DNA of 33,619 nt from assembly GCA_025450725.1 (NCBI GenBank), contig JANWLQ010000053.1, positions 1 to 33,619 on the forward strand, read 5' to 3'. Both the position numbers and the translations under genes were made by a program. The notes below the pieces were generated by a model. That model did not search any database. It was given only the letters and a program-made list of their open reading frames with translations, and was not told the DNA's origin. This DNA is from Terriglobales bacterium (lineage in GTDB: Bacteria; Acidobacteriota; Terriglobia; Terriglobales; SCQP01). Below, piece by piece: positions 18,201 to 27,426 of the stretch; position 1 is the stretch's first letter, and every line of letters begins with the position of its first letter.

Positions 18201-20078
18201 GTGACGATCGGCACTGCCGGCCATGTCGACCACGGCAAGAGCGCGTTGGTCGAGGCGCTGACCGGCGTCCACCCCGACCGTTTGGCCGAGGAGCGCCGGC
18301 GAGGCATGACGCTGGACCTGGGATTCGGCCACTGCCGGCTCGAACAAGACGGTGTCGCTTTTGAGTGCGGCGTGGTCGACGTACCCGGACACGAGCGTTT
18401 CGTCCGCACCATGCTGGCCGGCGCGGCGGGCGTGGATGTCGTTCTCTTCGTTCTAGCTGCCGATGCCGGCGTGCAGCCGCAAACCGTCGAACATGCCGCG
18501 ATTCTTCGTCTCCTGGGCCTGAGGAGTGGGGTGGTGGCGGTGAGCAAATGCGACCTCGCGGAGGCTGGCCAGCGCGAAAAGGCGCGGCGCGAGGCGGCCG
18601 CGGTGCTGCCTGACTGGCCGGTGGTAGAGGTCAGCGTGCGCGACGGCAGCGGATTGGAGAAGTTGCGGCAAACGCTATGGCTGGCCGCGTCGCGCGCGCC
18701 CGAACGCGACCGACGCGGACCGGCCCGGCTGCCCATTGACCGTGCATTTTCAATGCCGGGCTTCGGCACGGTCGTGACAGGCACTCTGGCGCAGGGCACT
18801 CTCCATGTTGGCGACGAGTTGGAGGTGGCCGGCGGCGATCGGCGGCTACGCGTTCGCGGATTGCAGGCGCACGGCGAGAGCCTTCCAGAAGCGCACGCAG
18901 GCACCCGCGTCGCCGTCAATGTGGCCGGAGCCGAGGCGGGCGAATTGTCGCGCGGCGATGTACTGGCCGAGCGGGGCGTGTACCGCGCCAGCCTGCAAGT
19001 TGATGTTCTTCTCGACCTGCTTCCCGAGGCGAAGCTGAAAGGGCGCGACCGTGCCTATTTTCATTGGCAGGCCGCCGAGCGAATCGCCACCGTGGTTCGA
19101 TTGGAACGGGACGGGCGCGCCGCCCAGCTTCGATTCCAGCAGCCGGTGGCGGCCGCTTGCGGTGATCGATTCATACTGCGCCAGCTTTCACCTCCGCTTA
19201 CGATGGGCGGCGGCGTGGTGGTGGAGCCACATGCGCCGGCCCACCGGACGGCGAGCTTTGAAACTGTCGCCGCCACGTTGCACAAGCTTGCGGCGGCAGA
19301 TGACGACGAGGCGCTGCTGATCCGCATCGAGCGGGCCGGCAGCGCAGGATTGTTAGTCGCCGATTTGGTCGCGGCGCTCGGCCAAAGAACGGACGACCTC
19401 CGCGCGCGCCTCACAAGGCTCGCCCATCGCGGGGAGGTCGTCACTTCCCGCCGCCCTGAGGGGGTAATGCCCGGTCGCGTCATGGCCGCGGCCGAGGCGC
19501 GGATTCAAGCCGCTCTGGCGGCTTTTCATGCCGCGCAACCGAACGAGACAGGCGCCGCACTGGAATTGTTCGAGCCATTCCTTCCGCCGCACTGGGCGGC
19601 GGTCGCCATCGAGCGGCTCACCGCCTCAGGTGTTGTGCAGGCGGTCGCGGCCGGGCGCATCGCGCTCGCCAGCCACAGCCCGCAGCCCGCAGAGGGCGCA
19701 ACCGCGCTCCGGCGAAAAATCGAGGATCATTTCCGCGCCTCGGGCTTGACGATTGCGACGCTGCCGGCAGCTCTCGCCAATTTCGCAGAGGACTTCGCGC
19801 GCGCTCGCGGCATCGTCGCCTCGCTCGCCCGCGAGGGCGCGTTGATCGAATGCCAACCTGGCCTGTTCGTCCATCGTGAAGCGGTGGAGGCGCTGCACCA
19901 GCGCCTGGCGCAGCAGCGTGCGACGCATCCGCGATTCACGGTGACTGACTTCAAGGATTGGACCGGCCTCACCCGCAAGCACGCCATCCCTCTACTCGAG
20001 TACCTCGACCGAATTCGCGCCACCCGCCGCCAAGGCGACACCCGCGAAATCCTCCTCGTCTCCATCCAACGTCAATGA
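18201..20078 (+). CDS. selB: Selenocysteine-specific translation elongation factor SelB
   Basis: 'VTIGTAGHVDHGKSALVEALTGVHPDRLAEERRRGMTLDLGFGHCRL', 'VDVPGHERFVRTMLAGAAGVDVVLFVLAADAGVQPQTVEHAAILRLLG'; C-terminal winged helices ending 'FTVTDFKDWTGLTRKHAIPLLEYLDRIRATRRQGD'. GTG start at 18201 assumed. Confidence 0.93.
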   Translation: MTIGTAGHVDHGKSALVEALTGVHPDRLAEERRRGMTLDLGFGHCRLEQDGVAFECGVVDVPGHERFVRTMLAGAAGVDVVLFVLAADAGVQPQTVEHAAILRLLGLRSGVVAVSKCDLAEAGQREKARREAAAVLPDWPVVEVSVRDGSGLEKLRQTLWLAASRAPERDRRGPARLPIDRAFSMPGFGTVVTGTLAQGTLHVGDELEVAGGDRRLRVRGLQAHGESLPEAHAGTRVAVNVAGAEAGELSRGDVLAERGVYRASLQVDVLLDLLPEAKLKGRDRAYFHWQAAERIATVVRLERDGRAAQLRFQQPVAAACGDRFILRQLSPPLTMGGGVVVEPHAPAHRTASFETVAATLHKLAAADDDEALLIRIERAGSAGLLVADLVAALGQRTDDLRARLTRLAHRGEVVTSRRPEGVMPGRVMAAAEARIQAALAAFHAAQPNETGAALELFEPFLPPHWAAVAIERLTASGVVQAVAAGRIALASHSPQPAEGATALRRKIEDHFRASGLTIATLPAALANFAEDFARARGIVASLAREGALIECQPGLFVHREAVEALHQRLAQQRATHPRFTVTDFKDWTGLTRKHAIPLLEYLDRIRATRRQGDTREILLVSIQRQ

Positions 20079-20425
20079 GCAGGCGCCCAAGAGGTACCCA
20101 GACTGCGGGCGGCTTCAGCCAGGGCGTTGTCCACAGTCCAGAGGGGCGTCCCACTCGCCAGGCTGGACGCCAGCAGGTGGGAATCTACCCAGCCCAAACC
20201 CATATCGGACAAGCGGCGGGCGCGGACCATGGCCACAACGCCATCATGGGATGCCACCGATAGCCAGGGGATGGCGGCATAGCGTTCGAGAAGCCCTTGG
20301 CTCCGTTTGCCGAGCAGCAATTCTCCGAACACAATGGGATGACCGACGACGTTAAGACGTCTGATTGGATCATCCATCTGATCGGCCCAAGACGGTTCTG
20401 GGGACCCCGGCCTGCGGCCATCTCC
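20072..20425 (-). pseudogene. PIN-domain (VapC-like) toxin remnant
   Basis: Minus frame '...PSWADQMDDPIRRLNVVGHPIVFGELLLGKRSQGLLERYAAIPWLSVASHDGVVAMVRARRLSDMGLGWVDSHLLASSLASGTPLWTVDNALAEAARSLG' matches the VapC core; the N-terminal 'VDTSVW' appears degraded and no antitoxin-like ORF is recognised. Confidence 0.6.
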
Positions 20426-20589
20426 GTGGAGATGGGATCGAAGGTGCGGCGGAATTCGATTCACGACAGCTGGCCGCCCTTCGGAATTACGACCACCCCT
20501 GCACGGCGAGCTGCTCGCGCAGCGTGGCCGCGGTGTCGTGGGCGGACCCATAGCGCACCCCGGCAACCTCCGCTCGCTCAAAACAACCA

Positions 20590-20643
20590 TTGACAAGCCG
20601 CGGCAGGTTGCGGTTAAATATTCATTCGACGAATAATTATTCA
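20590..20643 (+). promoter_or_regulatory. argR promoter with ArgR (ARG box) operator
   Basis: TTGACA (20590-20595) and AT-rich -10 region (TTAAAT 20614-20619). cGAATAATTATTCA at 20630-20643 is one mismatch from TGAATNNNNATTCA, and a half-box (AAATATTCA) lies at 20616-20624. Confidence 0.65.
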
Positions 20644-20645
20644 CT

Positions 20646-21128
20646 GTGAGTAAAACTTTCCGGCACGAACAGATCCGCAAGCTGCTGCGCGCACGTCCGC
20701 TGCGCTCGCAGGCCGAGCTCGCGCTGGCGCTGCACCGCGCCGGCGTGGAGACCACGCAGGTCACGCTTTCGCGCGACCTCAAGGAGTTGGGGTTGGTGAA
20801 GACCCCGGCCGGCTACGTCGGCCTGGGCGGGGTTGAGGCGGTGGCGCCGGCGGGCGAAACCGGGGCTGGCACGACGGCCGCCATCAGCCATAGCGAGCAC
20901 ATCCTGGCCGAGTTCGTGCGCGACCTACGCCGCGCCGGCAATTTGCTGGTGGTCAAGACCGCCGCCGGCGCGGCCGCGACTGTGGGCGCCGCGCTCGACG
21001 CCGCGGGCTGGCCCGAGCTCGCCGGGTCGCTGGCCGGCGACGACACGGTTCTCGTCATTTGTGAAGATGCCCGCCGCCGCGGCCTGGTCGAACGCCGCCT
21101 GCGCGAAGCGCTCGCGCGCAAAGGATAA
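20646..21128 (+). CDS. argR: Arginine repressor ArgR
   Basis: 'RHEQIRKLLRARPLRSQAELALALHRAGVETTQVTLSRDLKELGLVKTPAGYV', C-terminal 'AGDDTVLVICEDARRRGLVERRLREAL'; adjacent arg genes. Confidence 0.93.
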   Translation: MSKTFRHEQIRKLLRARPLRSQAELALALHRAGVETTQVTLSRDLKELGLVKTPAGYVGLGGVEAVAPAGETGAGTTAAISHSEHILAEFVRDLRRAGNLLVVKTAAGAAATVGAALDAAGWPELAGSLAGDDTVLVICEDARRRGLVERRLREALARKG

Positions 21129-21132
21129 ATTT

Positions 21133-22173
21133 GTGAAGACCAATCTGCTCAATCCCACCATTGGCAACCACCATGCGACGCGCGCCACGCTGCCCTATGG
21201 CGGCGTCCCGGCGCCGCGGCTGCCGCGCCTCGCCACCGGCGATCTGATCAACCTCGCCGACCTCAGCCGCAAGGAGTTCCTGGCGCTGCTCGATCTTGCC
21301 GCCGACATCAAGGTCCACCCCGGGCGCTACCGCGACCTGCTGAGCGGATGCGGCCTGGCCATGATTTTCGAAAAGCCATCGCTGCGCACACGGGTGACGT
21401 TTGATGTCGCTATGCAGGAGATGGGCGGGCACGCGGTTTTTCTCGACTTCTCGGAGTCGCCCTTGGGCGAGCGCGAGGACATCGTGGATGTCGCCCGCAA
21501 CCTCGAGTTGTGGATGGACGCCATCGTAGCCCGCACCTTCGGCCACGAATCCATCGAACTGTTGGCCAAGGCCAGTAATGTACCGGTGATCAACGGCCTC
21601 AGCGATTTCAGCCATCCCTGCCAGGCTCTGGCCGATTTCCTCACGCTGCGCGAAACTTTCGAGGAGTATCCGCGCATTAAGCTCGCTTATGTCGGCGATG
21701 GCAACAACACGCTGCACTCGTTGCTTGAAGCAGCGGCGCTGGCGGGTATTGCCATGTCGGTGGCGACGCCGGTCGGCTATGAGGCGGATGCGGGCGTCGT
21801 GCACCGGGTGCAGCAGATGGCAAAGCGCTCGGGCGCCAAGCTCGAGTTCAGCCATAAGCCGCAGGCGGCGCTACGCGGCGCGCACGCGGTTTACACCGAC
21901 ACCTGGGCGAGCATGGGACAGGAGGCGGAGCAGACGCAGCGCGCGCGCGACTTCGCAACGTACCAGGTCAACCAGGCGCTGATGAAGCGCGCCCGTCCCG
22001 GGGCCCGCTTCCTTCACTGCCTGCCCGCGCACCGCGGGCAGGAGGTCGCGGTGGACGTCATTGACTCCGACATTTCCCTTGTTTATCAACAAGCCGAAAA
22101 CCGGCTGCACGCCCAGAAAGCCATTCTGGCCGCGCTCATCCTCGGCAACCATAAAACACGACCCACACCATGA
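21133..22173 (+). CDS. argF: Ornithine carbamoyltransferase
   Basis: 'FEKPSLRTRVTFDVAMQEMGGHAVFLD', 'VPVINGLSDFSHPCQALADFLTLRE', 'YVGDGNNTLHSLLEAAALAG', 'FLHCLPAHRGQEV'. GTG 21133 start. Confidence 0.95.
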   Translation: MKTNLLNPTIGNHHATRATLPYGGVPAPRLPRLATGDLINLADLSRKEFLALLDLAADIKVHPGRYRDLLSGCGLAMIFEKPSLRTRVTFDVAMQEMGGHAVFLDFSESPLGEREDIVDVARNLELWMDAIVARTFGHESIELLAKASNVPVINGLSDFSHPCQALADFLTLRETFEEYPRIKLAYVGDGNNTLHSLLEAAALAGIAMSVATPVGYEADAGVVHRVQQMAKRSGAKLEFSHKPQAALRGAHAVYTDTWASMGQEAEQTQRARDFATYQVNQALMKRARPGARFLHCLPAHRGQEVAVDVIDSDISLVYQQAENRLHAQKAILAALILGNHKTRPTP

Positions 22174-23375
22174 GCCTAAAAATCGCCCTTGCCTATTCCG
22201 GCGGTCTCGACACGTCCATCATCATTCCCTGGTTGAAGGAACATTACCGCGGTGCAAAAATTGTCGCGGTCATTGGCGATGTCGGCCAGGGCGACGACTA
22301 CGACCGCATGCGCCAGAAGGCGCTTACCACCGGCGCCGATGAAGTCGTGGTGGCCGACCTGGTGAGCGAATTCATCACCGGCTACATCTGGCCCACGCTG
22401 CGCGCCGGCTGCGTGTACGACTACAAGTATTTGCTGGGCACGTCGATGGCGCGTCCGATCATCGCGAAAAAGCAGGTGGAGGTGGCCTTGGCGACGGGAT
22501 GCCAGGCGCTGGCCCATGGCTGCACCGGCAAGGGCAACGACCAGGTACGCTTCGAACTCACCTACAAGGCGCTGGCGCCGGAGCTAAAAGTCATCGCGCC
22601 CTGGCGCGAGTGGGATATCCGGTCGCGCGAGGATGCCATCGCCTACGCCCGCGAGCACAATGTGCCGATCGAGCAGACGGTGGCCAAGATCTACAGCCGC
22701 GACCAGAACATTTGGCACATCAGCCACGAAGGCGGCGCACTGGAGGATCCTTCGCTTGAACCGCCGGAGGACATGTGGCTGCTGACGCGCTCGATCACGG
22801 ACGCGCCGGAGAAGCCCGAGTACGTGACGATCGGCTTCGAGCGAGGTACGCCGGTTTCGGTGAACGGCAAGCGACTGCCCGCGGTCGAACTGCTCACACT
22901 GCTCAACCAGCGCGCCGGCGAACACGGCATCGGCCGCATTGACCTGGTCGAAAACCGTTTCGTCGGCATGAAATCGCACGGCGCCTATGAAACCCCCGGC
23001 GGCACGCTGCTGGTCACCGCGCAGCGTGAAATCGAAGCACTCACCGTGGACCGCTCGACGGCGGAGATGAAACAGCAGTTGGGGCTCGAGTACGCGCGCC
23101 TGGTGTACAACGGCCTCTGGTTCACTCCGCTGCGGGAGGCACTCGACGCCTTCATGGATCGCGCCCTGGCGCAGGCCACCGGCGAGGTCCGGCTGAAGCT
23201 GCACAAGGGGCACGCGCTGGTTGCGGGGCGCACGTCGCCGCAGTCGCTTTACTCCGACACGCTGGCTTCGTTCACCATGGGTGAGCTGTACGACCAGAAG
23301 GACGCAGAAGGCTTCATCAACATCGTCGGGCTGCCGATCAAGATGCAGGCACTGCTCGCACGGGAGCGCCAGTGA
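22170..23375 (+). CDS. argG: Argininosuccinate synthase
   Basis: 'KIALAYSGGLDTSIIIPWLKE', 'HGCTGKGNDQVRFELTYKALAPELKVIAPWREW', 'GIGRIDLVENRFVGMKSHGAYETPGG'. Confidence 0.97.
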   Translation: MSLKIALAYSGGLDTSIIIPWLKEHYRGAKIVAVIGDVGQGDDYDRMRQKALTTGADEVVVADLVSEFITGYIWPTLRAGCVYDYKYLLGTSMARPIIAKKQVEVALATGCQALAHGCTGKGNDQVRFELTYKALAPELKVIAPWREWDIRSREDAIAYAREHNVPIEQTVAKIYSRDQNIWHISHEGGALEDPSLEPPEDMWLLTRSITDAPEKPEYVTIGFERGTPVSVNGKRLPAVELLTLLNQRAGEHGIGRIDLVENRFVGMKSHGAYETPGGTLLVTAQREIEALTVDRSTAEMKQQLGLEYARLVYNGLWFTPLREALDAFMDRALAQATGEVRLKLHKGHALVAGRTSPQSLYSDTLASFTMGELYDQKDAEGFINIVGLPIKMQALLARERQ

Positions 23376-24745
23376 AGCTCTGGGGCGGACGCTTCGAGCA
23401 GCCGGCCGACCGCGATTTCGAGCACTTCTCGGCGTCGTTCGATTTCGACCGTCGCCTGGCACAGGCCGACGTGCGGGGCTCGCGTGTCCATGCCGAGGGT
23501 CTGCACCGCGCCGGCGTGCTCAATGATGGTGAAGCCGCGTCGCTGGCCTGGGCCTTCGATCAGCTCGAGGCCGAGTTTGCCGAGCCGCCGGACATGCAAC
23601 CCGACGTGGAGGATGTGCACACCTATGTCTTTGAGCGCCTCGAATCCATGGCCGGGGCGGCGGCGCGGAAGCTGCAAACCGGGCGCAGCCGGAACGAGCA
23701 GGTGGCGCTCGACCTCAAGCTTTTCCTGCGCGATGCCCACGCCGCATTGCAGCAAGGCCTAGGCAGGCTGGTGGCCGCGCTGGCCGGATTCGCTGACGAA
23801 CACGCCGCAGTGCTGATGCCGGGCTACACCCATATGCAGCGCGCCCAGCCGATTTCGCTCGGCCACCACGCGCTGGCCTACGCCGAAATGCTACTCCGCG
23901 ACCGGGAACGTCTGGCCGACGCCGCGCGCCGCATGGACGTCTGCCCGCTGGGCAGCGGCGCGCTCGCCGGTTCCCCCTTTTCAGGCGCCAGGGACCGCGC
24001 CGCCCAGGCGCTCGGCTTCACCGCCCTCACCCAGAACAGTCTCGACGCCACTAGCGACCGCGACTTTGCGGTGGAGACGGTATTCGCGCTGAGCCTGCTC
24101 GGGGTGCATCTTTCACGTTTCGCCGAGGACTGGATCCTGTATGCGTCCTCGGAATTTGGCTGGCTCATTCCCGGCGATGGTTATTCCACCGGCAGCAGCC
24201 TGATGCCGCAGAAGCGAAACCCCGACGCGCTGGAGTTGATCCGCGGCAAGAGCGCGCGCCAGATCGGCCACATCACGCAGTTGCTTGTACTGCTCAAGGG
24301 GCTGCCGCTGGCCTATAACCGCGACCTGCAGGAGGACAAGGAAGCCGTCTTCGATGCTGTCGACACGGCGCTTGCCTGCCTGCAAATCGCGCGCGGCGTG
24401 GTCGCCACCACCGAGGTGGATGCCGCCCGCGCCGCGGCCGCGGTCGCCGATCCGGCGCTGTTGGCCACCGACCTGGCCGACCTTCTGGTGGCCTCCGGAG
24501 TGCCGTTTCACGACGCCCACGGCGCGGTGGGCGCGATTATCACCGCCGCCCAGCGGCAGGGCCGCGACTTCCGCGGCTTTACCCAGGCCGAGATGGACGC
24601 GCTCTCCCCCGGTCTCGACATGGCCCAGGTCGCCGCGCTCTCGGATGAACAATCGGTCGCGCGACGCGATCTGCCCGGCGGCACCGCGGTCGCTCAGGTT
24701 CGCGCCCAGGCGGCGCGGGTGGCTGCATTGGCCGCGGCGATCTAG
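23372..24745 (+). CDS. argH: Argininosuccinate lyase
   Basis: 'KLWGGRFEQPADRDFEHFSASFDFDRRL', 'GRSRNEQVALDLKLFL', 'MPGYTHMQRAQPISLGHHALAYAEML', 'GSSLMPQKRNPDALELIRGKSAR'. Confidence 0.97.
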   Translation: MKLWGGRFEQPADRDFEHFSASFDFDRRLAQADVRGSRVHAEGLHRAGVLNDGEAASLAWAFDQLEAEFAEPPDMQPDVEDVHTYVFERLESMAGAAARKLQTGRSRNEQVALDLKLFLRDAHAALQQGLGRLVAALAGFADEHAAVLMPGYTHMQRAQPISLGHHALAYAEMLLRDRERLADAARRMDVCPLGSGALAGSPFSGARDRAAQALGFTALTQNSLDATSDRDFAVETVFALSLLGVHLSRFAEDWILYASSEFGWLIPGDGYSTGSSLMPQKRNPDALELIRGKSARQIGHITQLLVLLKGLPLAYNRDLQEDKEAVFDAVDTALACLQIARGVVATTEVDAARAAAAVADPALLATDLADLLVASGVPFHDAHGAVGAIITAAQRQGRDFRGFTQAEMDALSPGLDMAQVAALSDEQSVARRDLPGGTAVAQVRAQAARVAALAAAI

Positions 24746-24747
24746 TA

Positions 24748-25749
24748 TTGTCCACAGTATTCAACCCGCCCTGGTGGCTGCGGAACGGGCACGCCAGCAC
24801 CGTCTACTCCTTCCTGCGCTCGCGGCGCATCGATCTCCCGCCCGCGCACGAGGACTGGCTGCGGGTGGAGACCGGTCCGGAGGGGCCGGTCGATCTTCTG
24901 CTGCGCAGCCATTGGCAGCGCGGCGCCGCCCCGGCTCTGCTGTTGGTCCATGGCCTGGAGGGATCGAGCGAAGCGGGCTACATGCTCACCACCGCCGCCG
25001 CCGCACTGGTTCGCGGCTGGCATGTGGTGCGCATGAACGTGCGCGGCTGCGGCGATTCGGAAATCCGCTGCGCAACACTGTACAATTCCGGCGTCAGCGA
25101 CGATGTCGGGCAAGCGCTTGCCTGGCTGGCCTCGCGGCCGCTGGTGAGCGCCGTCGCCATCATCGGTTTCTCTATGGGCGGCAACCTGGTATTGAAGTAC
25201 GCCGGCGAACGCGGTGCCGGTGGCGTGAGCGCCCCGCCTTTGGTTGCGGTCGCCGCAGTTTCCCCCTGCCTCGATCTCGCCGCCTCGGCCGACGCTCTGC
25301 ACCGGAAAGTGAATTATTTTTATGAGCGCCGCTTTCTGGAAAACCTCAAGCGCCGCCTTCGCCGCAACGCCGGTCGCTCTCCAGGCCGCTACCCGGTGGA
25401 ACGCCTGCCGACGATTGGATCCGTGCGCGCATTTGACGATGCGATTACCGCCCCCTTCACCGGCTACCGCGACGCCGACGACTACTACCATCGCGCCAGC
25501 GCCGCCCGGGTGCTGGCGAATATCCGCGTCCCCACCCTGATTCTGCACGCCGAGGATGACCCCTTCATCGTCATTACGCCGGCTTCGCGCGCCGTGCTGG
25601 CGGCGAATCCGGCCATCCAGTTCGCTCCCACTCCGCACGGCGGCCACTGCGCCTTCATCAACGCCCGCGGCGAAGAAGGCGTGTACTGGGCCGAAAACCG
25701 CGTGGTCGAATTCTGCGACCGCGAGTGGCGCCGCCAATGCCTCCAATAA
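24748..25749 (+). CDS. YheT/ABHD1-type alpha/beta hydrolase
   Basis: 'NPPWWLRNGHASTVYSFLRSR', 'LLVHGLEGSSEAGYM', 'RGCGDSE', 'GFSMGGNLVLKYAGE', 'ILHAEDDPFI...PHGGHCAF'. TTG start. Confidence 0.88.
   Translation: MSTVFNPPWWLRNGHASTVYSFLRSRRIDLPPAHEDWLRVETGPEGPVDLLLRSHWQRGAAPALLLVHGLEGSSEAGYMLTTAAAALVRGWHVVRMNVRGCGDSEIRCATLYNSGVSDDVGQALAWLASRPLVSAVAIIGFSMGGNLVLKYAGERGAGGVSAPPLVAVAAVSPCLDLAASADALHRKVNYFYERRFLENLKRRLRRNAGRSPGRYPVERLPTIGSVRAFDDAITAPFTGYRDADDYYHRASAARVLANIRVPTLILHAEDDPFIVITPASRAVLAANPAIQFAPTPHGGHCAFINARGEEGVYWAENRVVEFCDREWRRQCLQ
25385..25726 (+). repeat. Direct repeat copy A (3' part of the YheT-type gene)
   Basis: 342 bp; aligns by eye with 27427-27769 with 14 substitutions and one 1-nt indel (about 96% identity). 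Confidence 0.93.
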
Positions 25750-25759
25750 TGTTTCGGAT

Positions 25760-26327
25760 TGCCGCCCGAAACCGAATCTGCCTTATTGCATTGTCGCCGC
25801 CCGAGAAAGCGCCTTCGCAGCGAACCTGGAGGGATCTCATCGAGCATGCCCCGTTTGCGTCCAGGAGAATCGTAGTCGGCGTTATCTGCAATCGTGCTAA
25901 CGTCGCCCACCACAGGGGGATGAATACGATTGGAGTGCTGCTCTTTTCGTCATAGGTGGCGCTACTTGCATCGCCAGCATCAGGAACGATCGTCAGTGTT
26001 CCGCACCCGTCAGCTCTCGATGTTTTAACCAGACGCTGCCATTGCGGCAACTCTTTTCGGCAGTAAGGGCGATTCCCCGAGACGTAGTGAATTACGACGC
26101 AGCGGTGCGGCTGTATTTCCATTCGGCTCCGGTGTTCCCGGCTATACGCGGTAATGGCCGGGAGCTCGGTTCCAGGTGGCAGCAGTTTCATTCGAATCGG
26201 GCGCTTGCCACACCCGTACCACCGCATAGGCCAATACCACTCCGAGCAGGAGCAAGCGTGAGATCGATCGCAACGTGAACAACTTGGCGGCCTTCATGGT
26301 ACTTATGTTTTTTAATTTGACGTCCAT
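25760..26327 (-). pseudogene. Membrane-anchored redoxin/TlpA-like thioredoxin-fold gene, frameshifted
   Basis: N-terminal TM 'MKAAKLFTLRSISRLLLLGVVLAYAVVRVWQAP' lies in a different frame from the body 'KLLPPGTELPAITAYSREHRSRMEIQPHRCVVIHYVSGNRPYCRKELPQWQRLVK...TPTTILLDANG'; the C-terminus then reads into unrelated sequence. Confidence 0.6.
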
Positions 26328-27115
26328 GTCGTCGCCAACTTGGCTATGTTCTCTACTCTTAGGTATTCAATTTTACTGTTCGCTGGAACAAAGTCCAGGC
26401 CAAGTTGCTCCTTAACTAACGCCATTAGAGGCGGGCCGTCCGGCGCAGCCTCAGAAGAAACATCAAGTCCGATTTCATAGGCTCCGCCCAAGCCAGTATT
26501 GTCAACAATGGGACGATCTACAGCGCTGCCATGAAACGCGTAATACCTCTGATTCAAATAACTCACTAGAGCCGTGACGGAGCCGAATGTTATATGCCCA
26601 GGCGCAAAAACAGTTGTGGGCGTGCTGCCTGCTGTCGTAGCATGAAATTTTGGCCCGCTCTTGCCAATGACCAGCGCATAGGCGGCGCTGTCCCGTTGCT
26701 CGCGATGTACCCGCAGGGCGAATGCGTTTTCGAGAACGGAGCGCAAGAGGCCCGTCATTTCGGAATCGCTTGCAGGCGAGTCAGATTTGATTTCGACCTG
26801 ATAGCGGTCTTGCCCAATCCAGTCGGGTGCATTTTGAATCTGCTCGCCAAACACTCCATACGCTTTAGAGATCAAACCTCGCACTGTGCAGAATCCGCAT
26901 GACAATCGTACCGGGTCTGTCCGTAATGGATCTCTGATGCCGGGCAAACAATCCCCACCTCGCCCGGATCGCGCACACACCCACTTTACCACCGCCGTGC
27001 TTAGGGGCGGCCCCGAGGCATTCTGCGAATAAAGGTCGGCTGAAAACGCCATGAGCAAGATGAGGGTCGCGACCGCCGAACCCCGCAATTTTAATGAATT
27101 CGACATGCATTGCAT
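26312..27115 (-). CDS. TIGR03435-family (acidobacterial paralogous family) protein
   Basis: Signal-like N-terminus, then 'SCGFCTVRGLISKAYGVFGEQIQNAPDWIGQDRYQVEIKSD...MTGLLRSVLENAFALRVHREQRDSAAYALVIGKSGPKF...VDNTGLGGAYEIGLDV...LMALVKEQLGLDF'. Confidence 0.85.
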   Translation of the reverse strand: MQCMSNSLKLRGSAVATLILLMAFSADLYSQNASGPPLSTAVVKWVCARSGRGGDCLPGIRDPLRTDPVRLSCGFCTVRGLISKAYGVFGEQIQNAPDWIGQDRYQVEIKSDSPASDSEMTGLLRSVLENAFALRVHREQRDSAAYALVIGKSGPKFHATTAGSTPTTVFAPGHITFGSVTALVSYLNQRYYAFHGSAVDRPIVDNTGLGGAYEIGLDVSSEAAPDGPPLMALVKEQLGLDFVPANSKIEYLRVENIAKLATTWTSN

Positions 27116-27426
27116 ATTTGGTCCTCATTTCGGTGCGTCGGTTCCCCTGCATTTTGTCTCGGAGCAAATCCAATACAGTTCCGCTCGTAATGTACAGAAT
27201 TCGTGATCAGTTTGTGAGCGCCGATGCGGTTAGCGCGGCCGACTGCGATCGCCATGGCAGGACCCTCAACGCCTTGCCCGCCGCATTTACCTCAAGTGCA
27301 TCACCTGCACGATCAAGGGCTCTAATTGTTACGAGGACCGAGTTCTCAACAAAATAGATTAGAGGAAAGTTGCTGCAAGCAACTTGTAGCACGCTGCTGG
27401 AAAAAGCGCAAGCACAGGGCCGCCGT

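Noticed and set aside
20124-20134. TTGTCCACA DnaA-box-like sequences here and at 24748
   Set aside because: Isolated single sites with one mismatch, far apart and inside a pseudogene or at a gene start; no clustering.
27207-27392. 61-aa minus-strand ORF inside the island upstream of the TIGR03435 gene
   Set aside because: Short, no family recognised, no supporting RBS or context; may be a fragment but cannot be supported.
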